From Coriaria nepalensis (Eukaryota; Streptophyta; Magnoliopsida; Cucurbitales; Coriariaceae), in contig CP114499.1 of the NCBI GenBank assembly GCA_027186245.1, positions 4,841,001 through 4,905,000 on the forward strand: 64,000 nt of DNA. The letters run 5' to 3'. The stretch's first letter is position 1; each line of letters begins with the position of its first letter. A program made the translations under genes and the position numbers. This document shows positions 22,800 to 34,635 of this stretch, piece by piece. The notes beneath the pieces are model-generated. The model did no database searches. It was not told where the DNA came from and saw only the letters and a list, made by a program, of their open reading frames with translations.

Positions 22800-23720
22800 G
22801 GAATCTATATTATTTAGGTTCAGTTGGGACTCTCCCAGATCTATAAGGTCTTTGTGTATCTAGAGGGATCACGACTCCTTTTTTGTAAGGTCCCTCAAAT
22901 GTGGGAATTGTCAAATCTTGATCCTCAATGTAATTGCTATCTTGTGAACTTTGTATTTCTTCAATATCTACTTTACTCCCACTTTCTTCTTGCCAAAGGA
23001 ACTTCTTTTCCAAGAAAACATCATGTTTAGCTACAAATACTTTAAGCTCAACAAGATGATAAAAGTAGTATCCTATCATCTCTTTAAGATATCACACAAA
23101 ATAACTTGTATCATATATTGTCTCTAATTTCTCTACTTCTTGCTTTTTTACATAAACTGGACATCCCCATATCTTAATATGGTTAAAGGTTATCCTTCTT
23201 CTCATATGGTGTTGTAGAAACAGATTTAGAGGGAATTTTGTTCAACACCTATACAATGCTTCTTAGGGCATAACCTCAAAAGAACAAAGGAAGCTCAATT
23301 CTGGTCATCATACACTATCTAACAGGGTTCAATTCCTCATTTTTGGAATACCATTCAATTGAGGTTTTCTAGAAAGAGTCCACTAATAGAAAATTCCATT
23401 ATGTTTTAGGTAATCAAGAAACTCATGGCTCAAATATTCACTTCATCGATCTGATTGAAGGATTTTAATACTTTTGCCTAACAGCTTCTAAAGTTTATTC
23501 CTATATTCCTTGAATTTCTCAAAATACTTGGATTTATGCTTCATAATCTAACTATAACCAAATCTAGAGAGATCATCAGTAAAGGTAATGAAGTAAAGAT
23601 AACCCACCCTTGATGGTGTTGATGTATGACTACATACATCAGTATGTACTAGTCTTACCAACTCAGTTAATCTTTCTCTAGTTCAACTAAAAGAAGATTT
23701 GATTATTTTCCAAGGAGACA
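22800..23720 (-). pseudogene. Copia-B1 integrase and linker, degenerate
   Basis: The C-terminal part is open (23,079-22,810): YYFYHLVELKVFVAKHDVFL, EKKFLWQEESGSKVDIEEIQ, ending RPYRSGRVPTEP, the linker before RT. The catalytic core (about 23,100-23,700) is scattered over three frames with many stops; I can follow it mainly by its parallel with the element at 42.2-42.7 kb. Confidence 0.7.
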
Positions 23721-24260
23721 TGATTCACAAGTTAGCATTTATTCAAAATCAAATGGATCAAGATATCTATTTTTATGCAACTTGTTTATGCTTGTCTCAT
23801 TGGCATGACCTAATCGACAATATCATAGATATGTCTGATTCAAATTAGATTTCATTTCTGAATTGTGTTCATAACCTAGTAAGTTTTGTCTTTAATTTTT
23901 AGAAGATTCAAACCATCTACTAAGTAAGTACTTAAAACATACACACCATTCATAGTAATATTACACATCCTGTTCTTAAATGAGAATGTAAAACTATCGT
24001 CAACAAGTTTTTCAACAAAAATGATATTGCTAATAATGGTAGGTGCATAGAAGCACTCCTTAACACCACCCCAAGCTTGTTGGTAAAGACAAAACATGAG
24101 TTCCTACGGCTAACACTCCAACCCTTGCTCTGTTCCCCATCCATTGGTAAGCCTCTCCTCTCTTCAAGTTCTTTCTACTAATTAGATTCTGTACATTCAC
24201 ACAAATGTGAGAACACCATCCCGTATCCAATACCTAAGTAGAAGTAGTACTTGTTGAGAC
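23721..24260 (-). pseudogene. Copia-B1 protease and gag-pre-integrase region, degenerate
   Basis: An open piece (24,097-23,876) reads GGVKECFYAPTIISNIIFVE, KLVDDSFTFSFKNRMCNI and MNGVYVLS, matching the Copia segment between protease and integrase. The protease is represented by weak similarity around 24,180-24,230 (CSHICVNVQN-like zinc/protease boundary). No intact active-site motif is visible. Confidence 0.6.
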
Positions 24261-24299
24261 TTTAGCTCAGATTATGAATATACCTAAAACATCTCTATG

Positions 24300-24930
24300 T
24301 TTCGAAGAAAGGGCTTCAAACTAGGCCTCATAGTTCCTCCTCCTATGTCTAGTTTCACCACAATGGAAATACTTTCCATCCTTACTCCTTTTTACCTTTA
24401 TCTTCTTACGAACACTGAGTTTATCAAACTCTAGGAGTCCTTTTCATGCATATATGACCTCATGCTTAGTTCCCATAATCCGAGCCTTGACATTCTTGAG
24501 CATATCAAATAGCCCATGCACGGAAGGATCTATCTTATTTATATGAAATTGCAATATAAATGGTGAGTAGGATTCTAGAAGTGATTTGATGATGATGTCA
24601 TTATATAGCTCTGGGTCCATGCCATAGCCTAGAAAATCTAGTCTTTCAAGGCACCCGATCATCATCAACACATGTTCCTCAACAGACGTGTTCACATCAA
24701 TTTTCCTATGAACTAATTCCTTCGAGGCTTCATACGTCTCGCTGAGAACAGACTACCCCAAATCTTATTTAGGTGTGTCATGATGTTAACGGTTGCATCT
24801 TATCATACATGATCTGAAGCTCCTTTGACATGGATGCTAACATAATGTTATAAACCTTGTCATCTTGTTCCAACCATTTAGTCCAACATTCCCTCCCCTT
24901 GGTACTAGCATTTTCCCAGTGGGAGCTTTC
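24300..24930 (-). pseudogene. Copia-B1 gag, truncated
   Basis: The zinc knuckle reads YFHCGETRHRRRNY: the CX2CX4HX4C pattern with both the first and last Cys replaced by Tyr. Upstream, MNTSVEEHVLMMIGCLERLD, FLGYGMDPELYNDIIIKSLL and FILQFHINKIDPSVHGLFDM form the typical gag (UBN2-like) domain. The part before it (24,930-24,778) has KWLEQDDKVYNIMLASMSKE. The protein start is cut off by the solo LTR at 24,931. Confidence 0.8.
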
Positions 24931-26502
24931 TGTTGGAAAAAGCGGTTCGAAACTATGCAGTGGAAATGAACAATTGGTCCTAGTGTATAACAAAAATTTT
25001 CTAAAAAATATTTTAGCAATCCTTTATATACATATAAATTAATCCTACATCTATACAAATGGGTCATACCTTTGCCTGCGGGAATCGATTGTCGAGACTC
25101 GCACCACGATCTTGTAGGTCGATCCTCAACACAATAGGACGTGTGTGGGCACATAGAGATGACAAGATTTTTCTTTTTCTCTTTCTCTCAGAAAAATCTC
25201 TACCAGAAAAAACTTTTTAAATTAATCAGAATGAGATGTATTTATAGAACACCATTAGGTATTTCGATTAATTTAAACTCTTTAATTTAATTGAATTGAT
25301 AATTCAATAATGATAATTTAATACTATATATAATATATTCAATTCAAAACCAAATATATTATTATTTAATTAAATAATTTCGAATTACACCATTTAAATA
25401 TATCTTGTAATTAATTAATTAACACTAATTATCTCATAATCATGAATTTGCCCTAGAAAACTATTTTCTTGCAAACAAGTCATTTTACAATATTTGTCAT
25501 TCTTACCTTATGCAATATTTTTTAGAGGCAACCAGAAAACCATAGACCTATAATTTCAAGCTCCAATAAATTAGATTATTAATCAAACTTTTTGATCTGA
25601 TAAATCTTAAATTATTAATTGTAATATTATTCCACTAAAAATATGAGATTGCACTCTTGCAATTATAGAACATATTTATTGAGCAATCTCTAGTAGTCCA
25701 CTGATATAATCATTTCATGCATTCAATCCTCCAAAAATTGATTCATAATTAGAACTGGTCAAATTTATCGTTTTACCCCTCTAATTATCTCTCTATCCTT
25801 AAGTACCATTAATTCACTAGTGAACGGTCAATTTATAACTTAATTATAAATTTGAGTACAAAAGCATTCAGTTCTAGTATTAACCCTTAAGAGAACCAAT
25901 ATACAATCTTCTATGAAGAAGATTTGGATTTCATATTAGTAAATCATGTTCCTAACAATTTATCCCAATGAATCTCCAAAATAAAAGTCTTTAGCCTATT
26001 TCACAAACAAACCGTAATGAGTGAATCAAAAGATCTAGTTGACATAAATAAGAGTTCATGAAAACTCAAGATTCAGATTGATCTGCATATGATTATTTAT
26101 TGATGTGAATAGAACTCTTTATGGCAAACAATATGTTAATAAAGAATTAATTCATATTGCGTCATGTCCTATATAATCCAAATATATAACACATGTTCGT
26201 TCACTAAGATGTCTATTTACATTAGTGATCCGGATCTAGATCACTTGCATTCATAATGCTAGTAGACCGTACTAGCAAACTACATATTAAAGATTTCATA
26301 CTTTAATATGTTGTGGACAATTGAATTCATCATCTATAATCTTAATAATCTCGTACTAATACAAGATTATAGTTACATGAATAAATTTGAAATTTTATGA
26401 TATTAATATACATTATTCAAATAATTATATAAAAAAATATCACTTTTATTAATTTCATAAAAATATACTTCTTACATACTTTTAGGGCACCATGCCCAAC
26501 AA
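24931..26502 (-). repeat. Solo LTR of the Copia-A family
   Basis: Begins TGTTGGAAAAAGCGG and ends GCACCATGCCCAACA, aligning end to end with the LTRs at 1,572-3,347 and 9,329-10,750, same orientation. Length 1,572 bp. The flanking five bases (CTTTC and ACAAA) do not match, so no target-site duplication is seen. It interrupts Copia-B1: gag lies at its left and a Copia-B LTR at its right. Confidence 0.9.
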
Positions 26503-27784
26503 CAAAGAGCGGGGAATCCATTTGTTTGAGGACTTGAAGTTGTTACCCAACCTTCATTGGTATCCACATGAAAAACAACTTGAAAGGGTTTATCTTTAGA
26601 CTAATCATCAACTCATGTTCATTAATCCTCTTGGAAGGGAATTTGTATTGAGAGAAAAGATGAAGAGAAAAACACTGTTGCTCTCCTTTCCCTCACTTTT
26701 GGCAGCAAGGCTTGGCTTGGAGGGCTAGGATTTGTTTCATGATCATTTCGTAAGGACGTAATGTTAGGGCCCTAGCCTTAGTTAGACTACTCTATCCCAT
26801 TCCCCTTCATAACCCATGTATAGGTTTTAATCTCTGTTCTAATTACCGATTTTTTGGAAGTTAAAATTAATAATAATTTCCAAAATAAATTCTAACTTTA
26901 CCTGGTAAAGCTTGAATATTTATATTAAGCCTTGTTCAAGGCCTAGTTTGGTTTATTAATATTATAATGTCCAAACGGTCCTTTCCTTTGAAAAAAATAT
27001 TTTTTGACTTATTATTCATTAAACCTCCATTTCACAAATATTTTTGTCAATTAAATATTTTTCTACTTAATTTCTAATTAAATCTAAATCACACCTTGGA
27101 TATGCTAAAGTGCTAGTGTGATCTTAGATTTAAAAATTAAAATAATTAATGATTTAGCTCTTAAATCAAGTTCTCGAAGAACAAGTCAAATTTCCAAGAT
27201 TAGATTTATTACCTTTCAATCTAACTATTCTTAATGTGTGTGACCGAATAAGCTTTACATTACGCTAACAGGTAGGCCCCATAACAACTTGTGAGTTTTA
27301 TTCATTCTTTATGAATAAACCTTCTGGATCTCAAAACAACTTTTGAGTTAGATAGTCAATAAATCATCTCCCATGATTTAATTAGCTTTAAACCAACAGA
27401 TACATATTGGCCTCTAGTAAGGCGTATGGGCTACCCGTGTAATGATAAGTTCTTAGAACCTCACAAAGAACTTGTAAGGACTATTAGCATACCATACTAA
27501 TCCTTCCATCTATGCCAATTTATTTTTCGATTCCTTATGCATTGGACATTAGATCTATGGAAAACTCTTTTCCAACCATTCTACTTTGCAAAGATTCCTT
27601 ATTGCATAAGGTACATCACTCATATGACTTATCCTCTTAAGAATGAAGCAATGGATCCTATCTTGTTACTCTACAGACTTCACATGCTTGAACACATACC
27701 CAATGGTTCTATAATGCTCTCCTATTGGCTACATATCTTATCAAGGTATTCTTTGAGAAATCCATTACTTTCACAGGATAAGTA
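26503..27784 (-). repeat. Copia-B LTR, right side of Copia-B1, incomplete
   Basis: Aligns with the LTRs of the element at 39.1-46.9 kb. Shared landmarks include AATTTGTATTGAGAGAAAAG, GTGTGTGACCGAATAAGC, ACATTACGCTAACAGGTAGG and TACATCACTCATATGACTTA. It also matches, inverted, 63.3-64.0 kb. The left edge (the PBS side) is missing, and similarity stops near 27,745-27,785 where foreign sequence begins. Confidence 0.75.
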
Positions 27785-29040
27785 GTAGGTGCGTTACTTA
27801 TAACTAACCTTAAAATCCTCTTGACACATATAACATAATAATTTGAACTTTTATAAAACATTGTAATATGATTTAAATTTGCATCTTAGGGAGTCAAACC
27901 CAAAACATAGTGTTATATAACATTTTTTTATTTATTTATAAAACACTATTATATAAGCATTTCAGAAAGTATATATATTTATTAAACCTTTCTAACACAT
28001 AAGAAAGACATTTTATTTTATGAGCCTTCTATCTTTTCACAGGTCATTTCCCATATGTACTTTCCACAAGCCTGATCCTACTTCATTCACCAGACCTTGT
28101 TGCTACAGATTTACCTATATGCTTACCTACAATACAAGTAAGCTTCTATGAGCTATAAAGCTCAGTAAGTAAACTTCATGTCTCATATACATATCATGTA
28201 AACCAGTTGTAATAAATAAAATAACTCATCCGAATGCTCATGGATGTGCTATTTGTAAAAACTTTGAAAATAATAATACTATTATTACAAACACAAAATA
28301 GGCTATATGTAAATACTGACATGCTCGTGTGCATGCCCTTGGCATGTCATCTAATGGATGCATACATGTGACAGGTCTTATTCTAACTTTCCCTCTTTGA
28401 GCTTTAGCCCCTTTCTTCGGGAGGTAGGTTCCACACAAAAACTTATCATGCGTTTAAAATATCAAAATATCAACTTTTGAAATTCTAGAACTTTTCATTA
28501 AAACATATTTGAGATTGACAAACTATACTTTTATTATAGGCAAGCATTTACTTACAGACTGTTTCAAGGAAATAGTTAGGTTAGGGATCCTATTTCTCTC
28601 TCTTTTTTTTTTCTTCTTTTCCTTCTTTCCTTCTTTCTTCTATTTTTCTCTTTTCCTTTTTCTTTCCTTTCTTTGTTTCCTCTCCTTTTGTTTTCTATCT
28701 TCTCTCCCTCTATTTTCTTTACCTCTCTTCTTTCTTTCTTCTTGACGTAGCTTAGATGGGAATGGAGGGGGTTTATATAAGTGGTTTAAGTGTTATCACT
28801 TGATGACACTTAATATATCATGATGACACTTAATTTAATTAACTCTCATCATGACTAGCAACATATGTGGCCTTTTCTAAAAAAAAATTATACTAAAGTC
28901 ACCTTGAATCATAAAAATCAATTAAAAAAAAGGGTCTCATTTTATGTCTATTATCACGATTAGGCATAATTAAGAATTAAAAAAAATGCTGACAAATATT
29001 TCTTTTTCTACTATTAACCGTAGAAGGAGATTTGGGGGGC
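27785..29040. other. Insertion of about 1.25 kb between Copia-B LTR pieces
   Basis: Not shared with the other Copia-B LTRs. It contains TTATATAACATTT and its inverted counterpart near 27,920-27,955, a pyrimidine-rich tract, and GGTTTATATAAGTGG (28,770), a possible TATA box on either strand. Start TGCGTTACTTATAAC and end GGGGGGCTCA would give TG...CA ends, so a solo LTR of another family is plausible but unproven. The open frame inside (28,509-28,745) is only the translated pyrimidine tract. Confidence 0.35.
28579..28745. repeat. Polypyrimidine (CT-rich) tract
   Basis: About 165 bases with almost only C and T on the plus strand (TTTCTTCTTTTCCTTCTTTCC-like, irregular). Such tracts occur in LTR leader regions and can form triplex DNA. 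No exact repeat period is seen. Confidence 0.8.
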
Positions 29041-29044
29041 TCAT

Positions 29045-29619
29045 AGGGTTGCTCCTTTAGTGGCTTATATATAAAACCACGTGGAGCAATATCAAAGTAT
29101 GATATCTCGTATGCCACTTGACAAGTCTCATTAACAATCATTTTACCATTGAGACCCGTGGAGTGATCACGTTCAATGATTAATCTTCTATTAACGACCT
29201 ATATGTCTATCTTGGTACTTAACTAATACCGATGATTATGAGAACATTATTCTTAGAATATGAAGATAGCCCATGTAATAGTCTTTCTAGATTGTCAGTA
29301 TCCTATTATAGCAATTCTACCTCTATGAACTGTTTGGTTCTTAGGCTTATAGCTCCTTGGGTGTCATAAAGCATGATAACCATCATGATCCTAAAGGCTT
29401 TGCCTAATAATTGAGATTATATCGTGTTAAACATATACATACAAATATATATTCATACAACTTTATTATTCTAATAAAATAATAAATATCTGATACATAT
29501 TAATTACTTAAAATAATAAATACAAAGTATCTATAGCGTTGATAATATTTACATGTAAGATCAAATCACATAAGTATATACTCAGATTGGATATATTTGA
29601 TTGGATTGTCGGGCATTCA
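29045..29619 (-). repeat. Copia-B LTR fragment, distal part
   Basis: Continues the LTR interrupted at 27.75 kb. GGAGCAATATCAAAGTATGA and ATGATTAATCTTCTATTAAC match the inverted LTR at 63.35-63.55 kb. It ends TTTGATTGGATTGTCGGGCA-TTCA, equivalent to the LTR edges at 21,176, 31,205 and 40,205. About 25-40 bp at its start look duplicated relative to the end of the 26.5-27.8 kb piece, so the two may come from different copies. Confidence 0.65.
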
Positions 29620-29955
29620 AAATTTCAATGTGGACTCAGATCCGATAGGCTCATGTCATAAAAGTGTTGGAAGTAGAGTAGAAATAGAGATCGGAGCTTA
29701 GATATCCCATAAGATCTACTCCATAGCAAGACTGGCCATAGATAGTCAAAGGTTTCCTAGGGCAAAGGGTCAGAAAATGTAAGTATATTCAGTACTAAAA
29801 CACCTAGAGGCCCCACTTGCCATAGAGAAGGTCTAGTTACCATCTCACTACAACCTCTATATAGATAGCCCGAAAGGAAAGAAGCAACAGAGAAGTGGGT
29901 ACCTCAAGCTAGGGCAATGGAATTATTGTCATACTTAGTTGTGCTTGTAAAGCTG
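29620..29955. other. Unassigned spacer between two Copia-B LTR copies
   Basis: About 335 bp with no clear coding frame. It may be leftover internal sequence of a collapsed element or foreign DNA. Confidence 0.3.
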
Positions 29956-31205
29956 CTGACATTATATTTAATAAATTAATAATTACTATTTTGCCCTTAT
30001 AGTCGAACTACAATTTAAATTATAATTTTACCCTTAAAATGGAAATGGTTCATTTTTTCCTTTTCTTCGAAGAATCTAAATTGAGTTACTATCGAATATT
30101 ATATGTGTGACCGATTAAGTTTTACATCACCCTGGTATGAGGATTTTATAATACTTTATGATTTTATTTAATTCATAATAAAATTCATTTAATTTAAAAT
30201 ACCTTTTAAATAAAAATAAATATAACTTAAGCCTCCAAGTTAAGATTGACTTCTAGTAAAGTACCAAGACTACTCAGAAGATGAGAAGTTATAGTCTTCC
30301 AAAAGAACCTCATGTGACTAGTATTTTACAATATATGATCTCTCCATCTTACTAATATCCTGATTCATCCTAAGGCATGGTTTGACTATTAAAAATCACT
30401 AGACAAATAAAATTAGCCTTTATATCTGTAATGAACATCGACAATTGATTTACTAAAACTCCTTTCATACCATACTACTTTGCAAAGGTTCCTTGTTCAA
30501 TAAATAATATAATTTATAGGATATATTTTCAAATATGGAAGCGATCAATTCCATCTTGATCACTCGTAATCTTCATGTATAACATTTCATACCTAACAGT
30601 TCACCCTTGGCTAGGGCTAATTGGAATGATATCAAAATATGAAACCCAACACATATAATACCATGGTGACCTCAAGTCTAAAAACCACATATAATAGCCA
30701 CTAGATACCCCTCATTAATAGTCCATATTTATTACCATTGAGAATTATCTAAGTGTCATGTTCGGTACCCTTAGTATCTACTAAGCATCTACATAATTAT
30801 CATGATGTTTCACTAATACCAATGGCTATGAGATCAATCACCCTAAATACATTAGGTGATAAACTATGTGATTATCTATCTGGATCATCAATGTCCATTC
30901 TTAACGATCCTATGAAAAATAACAATTTATTTCTTAAGCTTTAAGAAACTTGAGTCTTAATCAGCATGATCTCTATCATAGCTTTAAGTGCATAACTTAA
31001 TATACTAGACTTTATCATTATATGCATTTATAGAACATAATATATTAATTAAAAAAAATGAATAAACATGATAAATAAAACCTCACTTTCGTAATGAAAA
31101 TTAATAATAAATATTTATTATCTTGCTAATGTCTGTATAAATATTGTATCACATAAAGATATTTACTCCATCGAGTCAAAATTTGATTGGCTTAATGGAC
31201 TTACA
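29956..31205 (-). repeat. Second Copia-B LTR copy
   Basis: Carries the family landmarks in order: TGTGTGACCGATTAAGTTTT, ACTAGTATTTTACAATATAT, AGAATTATCTAAGTGTCATG, TAAATACATTAGGTGATAAA, TAGACTTTATCATTATATGC, and the edge TTTGATTGGCTTAATGGACT-TACA. Very close to 39.6-40.2 kb. No internal region follows on the right beyond about 200 unassigned bases, so it is a solo or truncated LTR. Confidence 0.7.
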
Positions 31206-31408
31206 CTTTCAATTGGAAGCATTATTATTTTCTAACTAGACTTCTTGAAGAGACGAGAGCATAAAAGGGTCACTCTCAACCCTCGACCCTAATTCAAACA
31301 TCTTCTATTGGGGATGACCAAGTACTATGAAAAGAACAGCCAAATAAATAGAGGCATTGTATCCTTTATTCCTTTCATTTAATTGACAAATAATGGGGTA
31401 TTTAGTGA

Positions 31409-32526
31409 TGCCAAAATTAGCATTTTTTCATTTATATTGGATGGAACATAATCTTAAACATAAAATTATTTAAATCAGCTAAGGAAAAGACAAAAGAGGC
31501 CAAAATATGCCTTAAATTCGGCCATTTCCCTCATTGGACCGATCGGCCATGGTCGACGCATAATAACTAGTCGACTAGGGAGTGGCCGATCGTCTGTGGT
31601 TATTTGGCCGGTCAAGTGGATGCACCACTAAATTGGCCATGCCGTAACTTTTCCCTTTATTTTTTAATACTTTTTGAAATTTTTGAGGGTTGATCAACAA
31701 AATTAGGTGATATTTTACTTGGTTTAAGGGCCTTCCAACAAGATAGGAGGGGGCTAAATCCAAGGCCATTTCATCAAATTGGAAGGATTGATTTGCAAAG
31801 TAGAGATGGAGATTGATTGATTCAAGGGATTTTTAGACAAAGTCAATGGTCAGTTTGCAAAAGAAATAGTCTTCTTGACTTGTTCTAGAGACATTTTACC
31901 AAAGAAGACATTTTTCTTAGGGGTTTAAAGAAGAAAACCATAATTATAAGAGGGATTTTTCTAGCAATTAGAAGACTTACCGACTAAGCAAGAAGCCTTA
32001 CGGCCCAACTCTCTGACGCCTATAAATAGAAGCATTCACCAAAGGGAAAAGCCAAAACAATCATCGCCAATAAACAAAATGTCGGCTCATCTCTCTCTGC
32101 CCAAAGTCTTGAAAGCAATCATTTCCGAGCATTTATCGCTCCGTAGACCTCTTGCTTGTGTGATTCATCGAGCATTCTTGATGCTCAAACCCTCAACTCG
32201 TCACACAAAATTCGTAATCTTCTTTTTAATTCGTTGTTCAATAGACTTAGTATCTAAGATTAGTGTATCTCGTTAAGCTTCTATCCTACTTCTTTTGATT
32301 TGTAACTGAAGTTAGATCAATTTTCGTTACAGTATATGTCTTTAATTTAATGAATTATTTTATTTTATCATGTCATTTAAATTAATGCACTTTCTATTTA
32401 TCTTGCTTTTAAATTATGTGCACTTATCTTACTGTACTTTATCTATTTATCTTTAATTAATTGAAAATTTATTTTATTGCAATTCAAATTCTCCATTCAC
32501 CTGCGTTTGTAGAATTTGCATATAAC
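31409..32526 (+). repeat. LTR-C, left copy
   Basis: Matches 35,880-36,893 over its length: GCCAAAAT start, ATTGGCCATG, CTTTATTTTTT, a run of shared words, the promoter-like TATAAATAGAAGC at 32,021, AACTCGTCACACAAAATTC, and the end GTAGAATTTGCATATAACA (right copy GCAGAATTTGTATATCA). Start is approximate. Orientation is plus, judged from the TATA position and the direction of the enclosed pol gene. Confidence 0.7.
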
Positions 32527-33065
32527 AAGTCTATTAAATTTACTTCACCTATTGTTAAGAAACTTACTGCTTTTGAGATGTTAGCTATGTGTGAAAAGGG
32601 TCTATGTTATGATAGTGTCCAGAAGTTATCTCCGGGTCATAAAAGGGAATACTATTTTCCTTACGATGGGTGATCAAGAGGAAGATACTAACTCTTAAAA
32701 TTTGAATGATATACCAAACTTCCTAGATAGTGGTTCTAAAGAGACCAAGATGGTAGAAATTAGTTTCCAAACCTTAATTGATGAAGGTAGTACGCATAAT
32801 TTCATTTAAGTGCGGGTGACTAAATTTTTGAAACTTCTTATATACCTATCCCCTCATTTTTAAGTGTTGGTGGGCAATGGTGAAAAGATTCGTTATGAGG
32901 GGTATATCCTAATTGTGCAAATCAAATTAAGTGGTCAAATATTCATTATTTATTTATATGTCCTTCAACGTAGCCGATATTGTCTTAGGAGTGCAATGCC
33001 TTCAACTTTTGGGGCAGATTACAATGGAGTACAAGGAACTCTAAATGGAATTCTTATACATCGGT
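32527..33065 (+). pseudogene. Chromodomain gypsy gag end and protease, degenerate
   Basis: KKLTAFEMLAMCEKGLCYDS and KLSPGHKREYYF correspond to the gag zinc-finger region of plant chromodomain gypsy elements (CX2CX4H-type; the second Cys is Ser or lost). DQEEDT follows as in the family. The protease reads TLIDEGSTHNFI; the usual form has DSG, so Asp is kept but Ser is Glu. VLVGNGEKIRYEGY and LSGQIF follow. The first part of gag and the 5' leader are missing, cut where LTR-C ends. Confidence 0.75.
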
Positions 33066-34080
33066 AAGCTAATTATGTTGAAAGGTGAACCACTCATCTG
33101 TATGGAGTAAGTGCAACTAAATCAATTACGGCATTTATTTCCCACCTAGGGTCTTGAGCATTTCTTTCACCTTTATTCTATAATCGTTTTGTCCAATATA
33201 GATGTTCCCAAGTTTGAAGAGCACCATACCTTGACTTTCTTATTGGATGATTTTGGAGATATTTTTTGGAGCCAAAAGGGGTACCACCCTTTCGTAACTT
33301 TGGGCACAAGATACACTTGTTACAGGTCACTAATCCCGTGAATGTTTTGACCATACCATTACTCAAACTTCCAAAAAACTGAGATGGAAAAATTCGTCTC
33401 CGAAATGCTTTCCATGGGTATCATTCCGCCAAGCCAAAGTCCATTCTCCTCTCTAGTTTTTTTGGTCAAGAGAAAAAGATGGCACTTGGTGATTTTGTGT
33501 TGATTATCGTACTCTTAATAATGCTAATGTTAAAGATAAGTTCCCATTTTATACCATGGATGCGCTCCCTAACGAGTTATATAGTGCCTTGATTTTCTCC
33601 AAAATTGACTTATGAATGGGTTATCATCCAATATAGGTGCACCCGCTTTTCACACACATAAAAGCCACTACGAGTTTCTCGTTACACCATTCTACTTTAC
33701 AAAAGCACATAGTACTTTTCAACCGTATATGAATTCAGATTTTAAATCATTTCTCCGAAAGTTTGTGATTAATATTTTTTTAAGATATCTTGGTCTATAG
33801 CAAAACCACTTAGGACTACTTACTCAATGTTCAAGCAGTTTTAGAATTTTTAGTGGCTCATTTTTACTTTGCAAAGTTGTCAAATTGGGTTTTTGCACAA
33901 CCTCTTATGGATTATTTGGGTCATGTGGAGACCGCTTCAGGAGTCGAACTAGATCCGGATAAGATATTAGCCATTCAACATTGGGCCCCTCATCATAACC
34001 TAAAGACCCTTCTTGGGTTTCCTAGCCTCACCGGATATTACTCCAAATTTATCCCCAATTAGGCATCCATTGCTTATCCG
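33066..34080 (+). pseudogene. Chromodomain gypsy reverse transcriptase, degenerate
   Basis: The pre-RT stretch has LLDDFGDIF and VTNPVNV-like words, then KFVSEMLSMGIIPPSQSPFS and SLVFLVKRKDGTW*FCVDYR, then TLNNANVKDKFPF and ALIFSKIDL. The catalytic FxDDILVYS box reads FF*DILVYS: a stop replaces the first Asp. LGHVETASGVELDPDKILAI and LLGFPSLTGYYSKFIPN close the thumb region. At least six stops or frame changes occur. Confidence 0.9.
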
Positions 34081-34088
34081 TTGATAGA

Positions 34089-34635
34089 TTGATTAAAAAA
34101 AACTATAAGTTTGCATGGATACCAGCTGCTCAACTTGCATTTGAGAAATTAAAGGAAGCACTTATGTCCATTCTAGCTTTGCCGAATTTCTCTTCGCCTT
34201 TTGCAAACAGATGCTATCAGATTAGGCACTGGGGAGGTTTTGCTCCAACACAATCAACATGTGACTTACTTTAGTAAGAAATTAAATCCCACCTTGGCTA
34301 AGGTTGCAACGTATGTACGTGAACTTTACGGACTTACCCAAGTCATATTAAAATGGCGGTAAAATCTTTTGGGTGCTCGTTTTTTTATTCAAATGGATCA
34401 TCATAGTCTGAAAGATATCTTGAAACAAGTGATCCAAATACCGAAGCAACAACAATACTTGGACAAATTATTAGGTTATGATTTTGAAGTCTCCTACAAA
34501 CCCGAAAAAACCAATATTGTAGAGGATGCCTTATCCATGCAATTCTATACTCTCTTCGGTTCTTCGACAGATTCTTCCATGAGACATTCGGCTTCATTTG
34601 TCTTGGGTTCCCAAATCCTTGCTCTTTCTATTTAG
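34089..34635 (+). pseudogene. Chromodomain gypsy RNase H, degenerate
   Basis: IKKNYKFAWIPAAQLAFEKL and KEALMSILALPNFSSPF begin the domain. A frame change follows; then YFSKKLNPTLAKVATYVREL and, after one stop, FIQMDHHSLKDILKQVIQIP, YLDKLLGYDFEVSYKPEKTN and IVEDALS. The box order is that of Ty3/gypsy RNase H. Confidence 0.85.

Larger units (their letters stand above)
21146..24930 (-). mobile_element. Copia-B1: truncated Ty1/copia element
   Basis: A minus-strand Copia element of a family different from Copia-A and also present at 39.1-46.9 kb. At the left only about 30 bp of 3' LTR remain (TTTGATTGGTTTGACAGACA-type end, LTR edge at 21,176), followed by the purine-rich AGTGTGAGATTAAAAG on the minus strand. 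RNase H, RT, integrase, protease and gag follow rightwards. The gag start and the whole leader are missing: a Copia-A solo LTR abuts the broken gag, and a Copia-B LTR starts at its far side. Confidence 0.85.

Noticed and set aside
24915..24931. CCAGTGGGAGCTTTC before TGTTGG, looking like a plus-strand polypurine tract and LTR start
   Set aside because: The LTR is in minus orientation by comparison with Copia-A, and the purine word is coding sequence of the Copia-B1 gag on the other strand.
28509..28745. Open frame of Phe, Leu and Ser only
   Set aside because: It is a translation of the polypyrimidine tract.
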